Source: Trichomonas tenax (taxonomy: Eukaryota > Parabasalia > Trichomonadida > Trichomonadidae). Taken from it: DNA of 22,454 nt. The position numbers and the translations under genes were made by a program. Position 1 is the first letter of the stretch; each line of letters starts with the position of its first letter. The notes under the pieces are model-generated. The model was not told the origin of the DNA. It saw nothing but the letters and a program-made list of their open reading frames with translations, and made no database searches. The DNA lies in contig JALKBU010000857.1 in assembly GCA_023091735.1 (NCBI GenBank), positions 1 to 22,454 of the forward strand, given 5' to 3'. This document shows, piece by piece, positions 9,085 to 17,036 of this stretch.

Positions 9085-9486
9085 ATGTCTGTTTATAACA
9101 GATTCGGTCCTAAAGATGATGCAAGACTCAAAGAGCTCGTTGAGAAGTACGGAGAGAACAACTGGAAGGTCATTGCGTCAAAGATGTATGGAAGAACTTA
9201 CAGACAAGTGAAAGATCGATGGCTTCGCTATTTATCACCAGAAGCTAATCACAATCCATGGACACAAGCCGAAGATGAACTCCTTACAAAGCTCGTTCCA
9301 AGCTTGAGTCCAAGGTGGAAAAAGATTGCAACACATTTTAATGGAAGAAATGATATTCAAGTTAAAACTAGATATAAAGTTCTGAAGAATCGCGCGAAAA
9401 AGCAAATCACAGAAGTTAAGGAAATGCCAAATGAAACATTTTCATTTGATGAATTTGATTTTGATTTTGTTGGTGACGTATTTTAA
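9085..9486 (+). CDS. Short R2R3-type Myb-like DNA-binding protein
   Basis: The 133-residue protein is almost entirely two Myb/SANT repeats. Repeat one spans about residues 6-50, with Phe7 in place of the first tryptophan, then Trp27 and Trp46. Repeat two spans about 56-102, with Trp59, Trp78 and Tyr97 in place of the third tryptophan. Recognition-helix segments are RTYRQVKDRWLRY and NDIQVKTRYKVLK. A basic KNRAKKQ follows, and the protein ends in an acidic Phe-rich tail (FDEFDFDFVGDVF) that could be an activation or interaction patch. Trichomonads have large families of such small nuclear Myb factors, some of which regulate transcription. The 22-nt repeat array lies in its 5' flank. Its target genes cannot be read from the sequence. 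Confidence 0.9.
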   Translation: MSVYNRFGPKDDARLKELVEKYGENNWKVIASKMYGRTYRQVKDRWLRYLSPEANHNPWTQAEDELLTKLVPSLSPRWKKIATHFNGRNDIQVKTRYKVLKNRAKKQITEVKEMPNETFSFDEFDFDFVGDVF

Positions 9487-10003
9487 GCAGTCATAACATT
9501 CTCGAATTATTGTTTTGTATTAAATTTCGATTTTATGAAAAATATTAAATGTTTTACCATATCAAGAATTAGCTACTTCAAACATGATTCACAACTTTAT
9601 GTATTGCTTAACTCTTAGTCATTGTTCGATAATGCTTCAAAAATATTTTCAATTTTTTGGTTTCTAATGTATATTAAAGATTAAATTAGCTAATACTGAA
9701 TACCATCTAAAATATAACCTATTTCATTAATTAATTTTTGATTTTGCGCGTATTTTCAAGATGAAATTCTAAAATTAAATCAAAAATCAGATAAACATCT
9801 GCATTTTCGGCTTTTGATTTTATGATGTTTTTATTTCTTTGAAAACTATGCTTAATGTGTTTATCATTGCATCATAGTTCTAAATCTAATTCTCAAAGCA
9901 CAGATATTAAATCAAAATAAAACATTAAATTCAATTTGATATTTCAATAAAACACAAAGATTTAATAACAAAACATATAACAAACAATATTATATAGGTA
10001 AGG
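9487..10003. other. AT-rich intergenic region, nothing recognised
   Basis: This 517-bp gap lies between the convergent 3' ends of the Myb and ankyrin genes. It is strongly AT-rich. I see no ORF, RNA gene or repeat family in it. Confidence 0.6.
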
Positions 10004-11407
10004 TTACATATATCTACGAAGTAAGAAAGTTCTTGGCATTTTTGGACTCTGTTGCATCAAATTCTTTATTGCATCTTTTCGTTGGTACTTTAATGCATAT
10101 TTTAGTGGTGCCCATCCGCAAGAGCTCTCTTGGTTGATATTAACTCCGCACGAAACGAGGTAATTGCAAATCTCTGAATATCCTTCTTTTGCTGCATAAT
10201 GGATTGCTGCATATCCATTACTGTCTATAGTATCAAGAGCGGCACCATATGATGCAAGAATTTTGACTGTTGATAAGTTTCCCATCAAAGAAGCCCAAAT
10301 TAGAGCTGTTTTGCCTTCTTCATCTTTAGAATCAACAGGAAAGTTGTTATTTAGTAACAACTCAACTATGTCATCATTCCCTTTGTATGAGGCTGCTATC
10401 AATGGATTCCAGTAATTTTTTTCAATATAATTCAGATTAAAACACGAATGATCATATATAAGCTTAAAAGTAGTTGCATTGTTTCTTTTTGCTGCATAAA
10501 CAAATGCGTTTCTGTTGTTTCCATCAAAAATCAAAGGATTTGATCCTTGCTCTAATAAATCTGTTGCTATTGCATCATTTCCTGTACGTGCTGCACACAA
10601 AATCAGTGTCCAACCATCTTTGCCTTTAGCATTAACGTTTTTGATACGATTTTTAAACTTTTGATATGAATATGTATTATAAGCGAGAACACAAAGATTC
10701 ACATCAATTTTCATGTTGCTATGCTGCGAGTATATCCAATCAACAATGTTATTATGATGAAACTCAATCGCATCGTAGATTAGGTTTTGATTTATAACAT
10801 TTTTTGATAAAACTTTTTGTATAATCGTGAGATTTCCTCCTTTTATTGCTGATGAAATCGTTTCCGCTGTGATTGAAGATCCGATATCAAGAAAAAAGTT
10901 AAAACATTTTAAACTTCCTGTAATTGCTGAGAAGTCCAATGCTGTATAATACTTTTGACAATATCTGATTATATTGGATGATGGGTCGTACTCATTCTGA
11001 AAATTTCGAACTTTTTCGATATCATCTTGCATAATATAAAATACTAATGAGTTAGGATTGTAATAGTCACTCATTTTCGAATACATTTCTGTTTTGTATA
11101 TAGTACCATCGTTGTTATCTTTTAGAAACGACATAAATTCTGTTTTTCGATTCGATTTTGGGTAATTTAGTGAGTTCCAAAGATTTCTCAAAGTAAATAT
11201 TAATTTAGGTCGTATCTTTGCAACATATTGAATGAATTCTTGAATGTAATGTTGATTAACGCAAGTTTGATTTTCGATTTTTTTTACTGTCTGAGTAAAA
11301 TTTTGATCTGTTATGTTTAATATCATGTCTTCCAAGTATATATACTTCTCTAGCATCTGATTTCCATTTGTTATTGTCCTATTACGAGAATCGAAATCAT
11401 GATGCAT
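10004..11407 (-). CDS. Ankyrin-repeat protein of the large trichomonad family
   Basis: The 467-residue protein starts with a helical region (about 1-130) and a divergent ankyrin-like block (about 130-250), which resembles the DUF3447 region common in trichomonad ankyrin proteins. About six ankyrin units follow, at roughly 262-295, 296-329, 330-362, 363-395, 396-428 and 429-456. Good examples are GKTALIWASLMGN and GYAAIHYAAKEGYSEICNYL. There is no signal peptide or membrane segment, so a cytosolic protein-interaction role is likely; its partner is unknown. The family has hundreds of members in trichomonads, and this copy looks intact. The C-terminus is short and basic (FLLRRYM). Confidence 0.88.
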   Translation of the reverse strand: MHHDFDSRNRTITNGNQMLEKYIYLEDMILNITDQNFTQTVKKIENQTCVNQHYIQEFIQYVAKIRPKLIFTLRNLWNSLNYPKSNRKTEFMSFLKDNNDGTIYKTEMYSKMSDYYNPNSLVFYIMQDDIEKVRNFQNEYDPSSNIIRYCQKYYTALDFSAITGSLKCFNFFLDIGSSITAETISSAIKGGNLTIIQKVLSKNVINQNLIYDAIEFHHNNIVDWIYSQHSNMKIDVNLCVLAYNTYSYQKFKNRIKNVNAKGKDGWTLILCAARTGNDAIATDLLEQGSNPLIFDGNNRNAFVYAAKRNNATTFKLIYDHSCFNLNYIEKNYWNPLIAASYKGNDDIVELLLNNNFPVDSKDEEGKTALIWASLMGNLSTVKILASYGAALDTIDSNGYAAIHYAAKEGYSEICNYLVSCGVNINQESSCGWAPLKYALKYQRKDAIKNLMQQSPKMPRTFLLRRYM

Positions 11408-11862
11408 AAAATTCTAAAAATTTTAAACGCATACTTTTTTCGCTTCAATTTTATTGATATCTTTATTTACCTATTTTAACACTATATCTATAATCTACTC
11501 CATAAAGAATGTCTATTGCACTTGATTTTATTCAATTATTTTTGATATTTTGAAATTTATATACAATCTCTAAAATAATACATAATCCAAGCCAATAAGC
11601 TTACATTCGAGCAATATTATCAATACCACAACGCATAGCTTTCTATCTATTTAATCGAAAAATTCTTGTCTATATTTAAGTATTTAAGCTGTAATATTAA
11701 TAAATATAATAATACTCATTGTGACTTATATGGGCAAAACATTATTAGGTCACTTTAATCGTAGTTGTCAATAAAAACGACGAAACTATTCGATCGACTT
11801 AGTTTTTGAATTGATTTTCAACTACGTGTTGTGATTTGATTAACACAATATATAGAGGTACA
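11408..11862. other. AT-rich intergenic region, nothing recognised
   Basis: This gap separates the start of the ankyrin gene from the start of the decayed tail-anchored gene. It is AT-rich. I saw no initiator, RNA gene or repeat that I could support. Confidence 0.55.
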
Positions 11863-12163
11863 ATGAGCCAAAACAGTGCTATCAATTCATAGAGTATGCA
11901 GGATTGTTGTCAAGATAATCGCTAATAAATCAATTGATTACGATGATGCCCATATTTTGGAACATGTTCATGATGTTACTGGGGACATGTATTACGGGAA
12001 ATGAGCAGGAAATGGAATATAAGACTATTTCAATATCGCAAAATCAGCATCTTCAAAATTTAAGGGTATCGCCGAACAATCCATGGCCGATACAGAACGG
12101 ACACATGGTCTATTTGGATTCAATAAAAATTTTATAATACTGGCACTTTTGTTTTTAGTGTAA
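11863..12163 (+). pseudogene. Decayed small tail-anchored protein gene, possibly SNARE-like
   Basis: An ATG at 11863 opens MSQNSAINS and then stops. From about 11867 the +1-shifted frame is open and coding-like (fragments IDYDDAHILEHV and DVTGDMYYG). It meets TGA at 12002 and TAA at 12020, then continues to 12163. This last part encodes FNIAKSASSKFKGIAEQS followed by a hydrophobic tail (FIILALLFLV) and a stop. Around 12000-12030 the neighbouring frame reads NEQEMEYK, which fits better there and suggests small frameshifts. Spaced hydrophobic positions, a central Gln and a C-terminal anchor resemble a Q-SNARE, but I cannot name the subfamily. It ends one base before the Mo25 ATG, so the Mo25 5' flank derives from it. 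A 67-codon frame starting with TTG at 11934 overlaps it and is not taken as a gene. Confidence 0.45.
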
Positions 12164-12164
12164 A

Positions 12165-13130
12165 ATGTCTTGGCACATGAAACCATCGCGCATAGTCAAA
12201 AAAGCTCTGAATGGATTGGAAGGATTCAGGGATTCGACGAAGCTGGAAGAAAGGAACCATTATCTCGAGATTATTAATAAAAATTTCGGCAGAATCGTGG
12301 AAATCCTCTACAAGAAGATAGAAGGTGAAGAAGTCAGCCAAAAAGCCTTACAGATTATCAATGTGATCGTTAACTCGAGCTTTATACTTGACGGACTCTC
12401 ACTTTTGCAAAATCTCCCAATTGAGCCAAGAAAACAATATGCAATGATATTTACAGGCGCTGTTGCATACAAAAATAATGGTGATTCTCCAATGGCAAAG
12501 TTCATTGAACAAAATCCATTAATAATCGAAACAATTATTCACAAATACGATCATCCAGAGCTCGCAATTATTGCAGGAGAGATGCTTAGAGTGTGTTCGA
12601 CATATCCATCACTCGGAAAACAAATCTTGAATCAGAAAAACGTTCAACAATTATTTACATATTTTTCTGTACCGCACTTTGATGTTGCTGCTGATTCATT
12701 TTCGTTCTTTAGAGAGTTAGTTATATCATCACAATACGCAAAAGATTATATTCAAAATAATTATGATTTTATTCTCAACAAATTAAACAATATTATAGCA
12801 GAGAGCAATTATGCTTCATGCTTTCAGAGTTTGAAGCTTATGCGCGAACTTATCGAAAAGAATCAGCAATTTAAATCACATTATCTTTCTACAGAAGCCA
12901 ACTTCGACGTTATTTTACAGCAGTTTTCTTCACAGTACAAAAATATTGCTATTGAGGCATTGAAAATTTTTGATCTATTTCTCCGAGCAGATAATGCCCC
13001 CGAAAAAGTCAGAGGATTTACTAAAGAAAATAATGAAAGCCTTCAGAAGTTTGCAGCCGCGTTGTTAGATAGCCCACTTGATAAAGACTTTCATAATGAA
13101 TTGATCGAAGATATGAAAAGGTTTCAATAA
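12165..13130 (+). CDS. Mo25/CAB39-family kinase scaffold protein
   Basis: The 321-residue protein matches Mo25 in length (about 340 in animals), in helical-repeat texture and in signature segments. Examples are FDVAADSFSFFRELV (animal FDIASDAFATFKDLL), SLKLMRELIEKN (SLKLLGELLLDR), PELAIIAGEMLRVC (PEIALNCGIMLREC) and IAIEALKIFDLF (IQFEAFHVFKVF). Mo25 is a cytosolic horseshoe-shaped scaffold that binds and activates STE20/GCK-type kinases, with STRAD and LKB1 in animals. The ATG at 12165 is the first possible start; Met5 (12177) is an alternative. The stop sits in TAAAAG, which contains the UAAA thought to signal polyadenylation in trichomonads. The 5' flank has GGCACTTTTG, a one-base miss from the TCACTTTT initiator core, and overlaps the decayed upstream gene. 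Confidence 0.88.
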   Translation: MSWHMKPSRIVKKALNGLEGFRDSTKLEERNHYLEIINKNFGRIVEILYKKIEGEEVSQKALQIINVIVNSSFILDGLSLLQNLPIEPRKQYAMIFTGAVAYKNNGDSPMAKFIEQNPLIIETIIHKYDHPELAIIAGEMLRVCSTYPSLGKQILNQKNVQQLFTYFSVPHFDVAADSFSFFRELVISSQYAKDYIQNNYDFILNKLNNIIAESNYASCFQSLKLMRELIEKNQQFKSHYLSTEANFDVILQQFSSQYKNIAIEALKIFDLFLRADNAPEKVRGFTKENNESLQKFAAALLDSPLDKDFHNELIEDMKRFQ

Positions 13131-13621
13131 AAGTGTTTTATATTCATCACCTCAGCGATTTTTGAAATTTTACACCTTTTTTGCCATTCAATCATATTCA
13201 ATTTAATATTTTTGAATTCAATAAAACATCATATTGACTTATTATCGGATTTTTTATAATTCCATTCTATGAGCATTATATCCACCAAGATAGAGTCGAT
13301 AAAACACATATATGAATTAAGTCTCTAAAATACTTTTGAAAGCACGCGACAACATATAGATTTTTATGAATTAAATAATAGTATATGAGTTCAGTTTATG
13401 GTTTCATAGCTTATCTTAGTCATATGTGTGATAGAGCCCAAGACTTAACCATTTTTATATCTCCGAGATTTCTTTTTGATAAAATGAGATTGTTTCAGAG
13501 GATATTGATGAGTGAAAAGTGAAAGGTTATGGTTTATGATAGTTTCTATGAGTTCTTAGTCTAATAATTTTTCAAAATCAGAATTTAGACTACAGTAGAA
13601 TTTATTGATAGCGACAAATGT
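13131..13621. other. AT-rich intergenic region, nothing recognised
   Basis: This 491-bp gap lies between the convergent 3' ends of the Mo25 and Rab genes. It is AT-rich, and I see no ORF, RNA gene or clear repeat. Confidence 0.55.
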
Positions 13622-14194
13622 TTAGCAGGAGCATCCTCCGCTCTCATTGTCGGTCGGCTTCCAATCAGAAGGCTTCTCGATGACGGCATCTTGCATTGTG
13701 TCGAATTCAGCGATCTTAGCGAAGATATCGTTAATGCCGACACCTGTAAGAGCTGAAGTTTCTCCAAAGAGTGCAGCGTTCATGGCAGCAGCAGCATCTT
13801 TGCCAGCTTGGGTAGATATAACTCTATCAGCTTCCATATCAATTTTATTACCAATAACGACAAGTTTAATGCCTGGTGGGGCCTTGTCGGCGATTTCAGC
13901 AGACCAATCTTCGAGGCTTTCGAGTGATGATTTGGATGTTACGTCATAAACGAGGACTGCGACGTTCGCAGAGCGATAGTACATTGGCGCCAACGAACGG
14001 AATTTTTCTTGTCCTGCTGTATCCCACAATTGGAGCCTCATTGGGCCTTCAGATGTTGTCACAACTTTTGTAAGGAAAGCGGCGCCAATTGTTGCGGGCA
14101 TTGATTGGTCAAAAGAGCCCTGAACGAAACGGCTCAGAATACAGCTTTTGCCGACTTTTGTTTCACCAACAATTACAACTTTAAGCGTGTGCAT
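13622..14194 (-). CDS. Rab5-type small GTPase
   Basis: The 190-residue protein has all the Rab motifs. These are the P-loop GETKVGKS (10-17), switch I ATIGAAF with Thr35, WDTAGQEKF (57-65) with catalytic Gln62, NKID (116-119) and ETSAL (145-149). The TIGAAF and SLAPMYYRSA segments are typical of the Rab5/Rab21/Rab22 group. A C-terminal CSC (188-190) is the geranylgeranylation site that anchors it to membranes. Rab5-type GTPases direct early endosome fusion and uptake, so this one probably works in the endocytic pathway; trichomonads have greatly expanded Rab families. Codon use is visibly richer in GC than in the ankyrin or Myb genes, which may reflect higher expression. The stop TAA is followed by A, forming the UAAA signal. 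All catalytic residues are present. Confidence 0.93.
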   Translation of the reverse strand: MHTLKVVIVGETKVGKSCILSRFVQGSFDQSMPATIGAAFLTKVVTTSEGPMRLQLWDTAGQEKFRSLAPMYYRSANVAVLVYDVTSKSSLESLEDWSAEIADKAPPGIKLVVIGNKIDMEADRVISTQAGKDAAAAMNAALFGETSALTGVGINDIFAKIAEFDTMQDAVIEKPSDWKPTDNESGGCSC

Positions 14195-14624
14195 ATTTTT
14201 TTGGCCAAAAAATTTAGAGGGGGCGTAACTTTCTCAATTGGTGTTAGACCCTCTTTTACCGGCGGTTATTTCGTAAATCGATATCGCAAATCTTTGCGTT
14301 TTTAGACTTTGCAAAACGTGTTATTTCTATTTTTAACATTTCGTGAATAAATTTTAAATCGAAAACGGTTTTATCAGCTTTTTTATTTCGGCTTTGTGCC
14401 ACTGTAAATCGCTTAGATTTTGGGTTTAATGAATATTTGTCATTAATTTTTTTTTGGATTTCATATGATTATTAAAATCAAATTATAAACAACGAACGGT
14501 TTGGGCAGCATAAATATCACAGATATAATAAAATCTATAGGAGATATTCACCATATAATTAACAGGGCAATAAACACATTCTATTTCCATCTTTGAAAAT
14601 TTTAATCTCGATCAAAGTTATACA
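14195..14624. other. Intergenic region between Rab gene and small ORF
   Basis: This is the divergent 5' flank of the Rab gene and of the small plus-strand ORF. Bases ~14215-14265 are richer in GC (GGGGGCGTAAC, ACCGGCGG) and could hold Rab promoter sites. TTTTGGCCAAAA, a 12-base palindrome at about 14200-14211, sits just before the Rab ATG. No initiator of the TCAYTTTT type is seen. The remainder is AT-rich without recognisable features. Confidence 0.45.
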
Positions 14625-14912
14625 ATGCGTTGGTTCATAGACCCTGGATATAGGAATCTATTTTTTTCAGAGCCAAAAGATGAATGCAATGATTTAATAA
14701 AAATATATTTACAAAACAAACAAATATTTATAATTCATGATGAAAATAATAGATGCACCTATTGGATCATTCGGCATATACTTTTGGATGCACTTTTGCA
14801 GTATTGTATTTCACAAACAAATATAACTGAGAAATATCCTAGTTCACAGTTGATTATGAGTTCCTTCAGTCGCGCGTATACATTAAGGAATAATATGAAA
14901 AAGATTAAATGA
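14625..14912 (+). CDS. Small ORF of unknown function (95 aa)
   Basis: The frame encodes 95 residues from ATG (MRWFIDPGYRNLFF) to MKKIK. It is rich in I, N and Y, with no signal peptide or clear membrane span. A hydrophobic amphipathic stretch (WIIRHILLDALLQYC) lies at about residues 47-61. I recognise no family. Codons such as ATA, AGG and CTA are frequent compared with the surrounding genes, and no promoter element is clear. It may therefore be a fragment of a lost gene or a chance frame. It ends 29 bp before the convergent coiled-coil gene. Confidence 0.3.
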   Translation: MRWFIDPGYRNLFFSEPKDECNDLIKIYLQNKQIFIIHDENNRCTYWIIRHILLDALLQYCISQTNITEKYPSSQLIMSSFSRAYTLRNNMKKIK

Positions 14913-14941
14913 ATTTTGAGGAAAAGTTTTCTATTATCAAG

Positions 14942-15679
14942 TTATTTTTGTTCTTTTTGACGTTCTTCGATGAACCTTAACCTCTTTGATATCTGAGTTG
15001 ATAATTCAAGTTCAAATCGTTTCTTGACAAGTTCCTTCTTGAGAGCTTCATTTTCTCTTTGAAGTTCTGCAATTTCACTGGAAACAGTTTGCTCTTGTTT
15101 AGGTTTGAACATATTTTCGAATGCATTTTGGAGTGCTGTGAGCTCTTCTGTGAGTTTTCGTGCTTTAGCGAAGTGATCAGATTCTTGGAATAATTTTTGT
15201 CTCATTCTCTTTGTTTCTTCGATGATTCTGTCTGTTTCCTCTCTTGTGCTTTCTATTTCATCTTTTAACTGCTGTATTTTTGATTGAGAAATTTGGTACT
15301 TTTCTTTCACTGCCTTGAAATCATTTTGAACTCGAAGAAGATCAGTAATAGCTGTTACATCACTATCAACAGTAGAGTCATCAACTGGTTTTCTCCAAGC
15401 TTTAACAGCAGTCATTATTTGTTTTTTAAATCCTAAATTAGTCTGTGCAACTTGCTCTAATGCATCTAAAAGAATTTGCTTCTTTTTGTATGATGATCCA
15501 TGATATTCATTTTCAACTTCTTGCAATTGTTTGATTAAATTTACTTCGATTCCGAGTATTGGATTTTTAAATTGTTCAGCTGGCGTTGAATTCAGTTTAC
15601 CCGCACGATTAACTCTAATTGTACGCGCTGTTTTGGGTGGCGGATCAATCTTATCTATGCCAAAAGATGATGAACTCAT
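14942..15679 (-). CDS. Coiled-coil protein of unknown function (245 aa)
   Basis: The protein has a short basic, proline-containing head (DPPPKTARTIRVNRAGKL, ~12-29) and a helical region around 38-95. From about residue 110 to the end lies a long coiled coil rich in E, K, Q and R (KIQQLKDEIESTREETDRI and similar). There is no signal peptide or membrane segment, so it is probably a soluble cytoskeletal or adaptor protein; I recognise no family. Its 5' flank carries five tandem-like copies of TTGACATGTAAA or close variants, the nearest ending 17 nt before the ATG. This is the richest promoter signal in the window. It shares its orientation with the reticulon-like gene upstream, about 300 bp away. 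Confidence 0.8.
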   Translation of the reverse strand: MSSSSFGIDKIDPPPKTARTIRVNRAGKLNSTPAEQFKNPILGIEVNLIKQLQEVENEYHGSSYKKKQILLDALEQVAQTNLGFKKQIMTAVKAWRKPVDDSTVDSDVTAITDLLRVQNDFKAVKEKYQISQSKIQQLKDEIESTREETDRIIEETKRMRQKLFQESDHFAKARKLTEELTALQNAFENMFKPKQEQTVSSEIAELQRENEALKKELVKKRFELELSTQISKRLRFIEERQKEQK

Positions 15680-15696
15680 TTTGAAACGGATTTTAT

Positions 15697-15799
15697 TTTA
15701 CATGTCAAAAATCAATTTCAATTTTACTTTACACGTCAATCTTCAATTTACATAACAGATTCCAAAAATTTACACAACATTTTTGAATTTACATGTCAA
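15697..15799 (-). promoter_or_regulatory. Five-copy array of TTGACATGTAAA-type motifs
   Basis: Read on the minus strand, copies lie at 15697-15708 (TTGACATGTAAA), 15728-15739 (TTGACGTGTAAA), 15747-15757 (TGTTATGTAAA), 15769-15779 (TGTTGTGTAAA) and 15788-15799 (TTGACATGTAAA). Steps are 31, 19, 22 and 19 bp, all in one orientation. The copy nearest the gene ends 17 nt before the ATG of the 245-residue coiled-coil protein. The same motif precedes the phosphatase and the DDB1-like gene. The array looks like a set of repeated factor sites or a duplicated core promoter. Confidence 0.6.
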
Positions 15800-15981
15800 T
15801 ATTTTGGCAAAGTTCGAAAATCGCTTATAAATTAAAGAGAACATCAAATGCTTTGATTGACTTTTAAGATTAGAGTTCATAAATAAAAAATAATATATGA
15901 GATCATTTTGTATTTTGGAGATTTATGCCATTTTGGTAGTAAATGTTCATACATGTAAGACGAGGATATAATATTGTTTAT

Positions 15982-16629
15982 TTATTCAGCCTTTTGCTTC
16001 TTCTGAGCGAGAATCTGTTGAAGCTTCTCGCCAGCTGGTGTCTTAACAAGGATAGCTGGTGTGATCAAAGCAAGAACAAGAACAATAGAGAAGAGTGTGA
16101 AGAAGCAAAGGACCTTGTTGAGGAAACCAAGGATGATGCACAATAAGATGAAACAGATTGTATCAACCGGGTTCGGGCAAAGGAATGTTCTGTATACGAA
16201 GAATCCGAAACGCCAGGTGAGGAGGATTGGCTTCCATGTGCAAGCAACGATTTCTTCGATTGAGCGAATGCGGTCGAGAGCGTCCTCAGCAGCCTGTGGG
16301 ATCTCAGCGAGGAAGAGTTTCTTAACTTTGATGTGAGCGTCGAAGCAGTAGAAGAGCTCTAAGATTGGGATTGCGATAATGAAGATAACGACGTTTGGAA
16401 TGCTTGAAGCAATAAGAAGAGCGAAAAGAACGATCATTACGATGACCGTTGTCATGATGGCAGCGAATAATGGAATGTTCTTGAGGAATAAAGCGGCCTG
16501 GAACTGGTCGATGTACTCTTTGTATGGTTCGAGGGCCTTAACGAACTTGGCTTGGACCTCCTCTGGTGGGCATCCGGCCATCGGCTGGAGATTGTTCTCG
16601 ATTAATGTGTTCTCTCTGTTGAGACGCAT
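15982..16629 (-). CDS. Reticulon-homology-like ER membrane protein (ARL6IP1/RETREG type)
   Basis: The 215-residue protein has a soluble N-terminus (1-48) and two long hydrophobic hairpin-like segments. The first is at about 49-92 (AAIMTTVIVMIVLFALLIAS and the following stretch), the second at about 153-196. A ~60-residue charged and aromatic loop separates them, and the C-terminus is short and basic (QQILAQKKQKAE). This W-shaped layout is that of the reticulon homology domain. The overall length, the pre-hairpin Leu/Tyr-rich helix and the lysine-rich tail fit ARL6IP1 and the RETREG/FAM134 group best. Such proteins bend ER membrane into tubules. No signal peptide is needed. Codon use is richer in GC than in most neighbours, suggesting strong expression. 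The stop is followed by a TAAATAAA context. The U4 snRNA gene diverges from its start about 180 bp away. Confidence 0.65.
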   Translation of the reverse strand: MRLNRENTLIENNLQPMAGCPPEEVQAKFVKALEPYKEYIDQFQAALFLKNIPLFAAIMTTVIVMIVLFALLIASSIPNVVIFIIAIPILELFYCFDAHIKVKKLFLAEIPQAAEDALDRIRSIEEIVACTWKPILLTWRFGFFVYRTFLCPNPVDTICFILLCIILGFLNKVLCFFTLFSIVLVLALITPAILVKTPAGEKLQQILAQKKQKAE

Positions 16630-16810
16630 TTTCTTATTTTATATTTTTTTATTGCGATTATTTTCCCCTCAATTTTTATTTTCTTAAATTTCTTTAATTC
16701 TTAGAATCTACTACTCATGTATATTCCGAATTTCATAATTTTGGCCACATATTTTATTTACAAAATAATCGTCATGAACATACCTTTTTATTGTATAAAT
16801 AGCTTTTCTG
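16630..16810. promoter_or_regulatory. Divergent promoter region between reticulon-like gene and U4 snRNA
   Basis: This ~180-bp AT-rich segment must serve both the minus-strand reticulon-like gene and the plus-strand U4 gene. A TATAAAT at 16794-16800 lies 11-17 bases before the predicted U4 5' end, closer than a standard TATA box. The reticulon-like ATG has neither the TCAYTTTT nor the TTGACATGTAAA element. Confidence 0.35.
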
Positions 16811-16945
16811 TACCATGCGCAGTGGAAGTATTACATTAAAATCGTTTTACGGAGGAACTTGTTGAGATCATTTTTAAGGGTGAGCTCCGCGGCCAAAAAT
16901 CAACTCAATTTTTGAGAAGACGATGCAGATAATCGCTTTTTCTCA
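16811..16945 (+). ncRNA. U4 spliceosomal small nuclear RNA
   Basis: Bases 16816-16831 match the U4 hallmark TGCGCAGTGGNAGTAT at every fixed position; this is the U4 5' region that pairs with U6 in stem II. About 80 bases on lies an Sm site, CAATTTTTGA (16906-16915), identical to human U4 over these 10 bases. A 3' stem-loop follows at once: 16914-16924 pairs with 16932-16944 in 11 base pairs with a 2-nt bulge (C36-T37) and a 7-nt loop. A second stem just before the Sm site pairs ATTTTT (about 16870-16875) with AAAAAT and GTTG with CAAC. Stem I pairing with U6 could use TGTTGA with wobble pairs. The 5' end is set by analogy to human U4. The predicted ~135 nt is close to the human 145. The 5' stem-loop lacks an obvious kink-turn, the main weak point. 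Confidence 0.8.
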
Positions 16946-17008
16946 GAATATATATTGATTCACTTAACAGTCAAAAGTGAAAAATATTGTGCGACTTGCT
17001 TGGACTTG

Positions 17009-17020
17009 TCACTTTTTTAC
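17009..17020 (+). promoter_or_regulatory. Initiator-like TCACTTTTTTAC without an annotated gene
   Basis: The element closely matches TCACTTTTTAC before the giant gene. An ATG follows 16 bases downstream (17037), as in real trichomonad genes, but the frame holds only 14 codons before a TAG at 17079. It may drive an unrecognised RNA or a broken gene. Confidence 0.4.
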
Positions 17021-17036
17021 GAAAAATAAATTTAAA

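Noticed and set aside
11934..12137. 67-codon frame as a real gene
   Set aside because: It begins with TTG rather than ATG, and the better coding signal lies in a different frame of the same DNA with a hydrophobic tail.
13647..14073. Plus-strand frames of 100 and 65 codons over the Rab gene
   Set aside because: They are shadows of an intact Rab gene with all GTPase motifs.
16061..16687. Plus-strand frames of 91 and 102 codons over the reticulon-like gene
   Set aside because: They lie opposite a membrane protein with a clear two-hairpin layout; no independent support.
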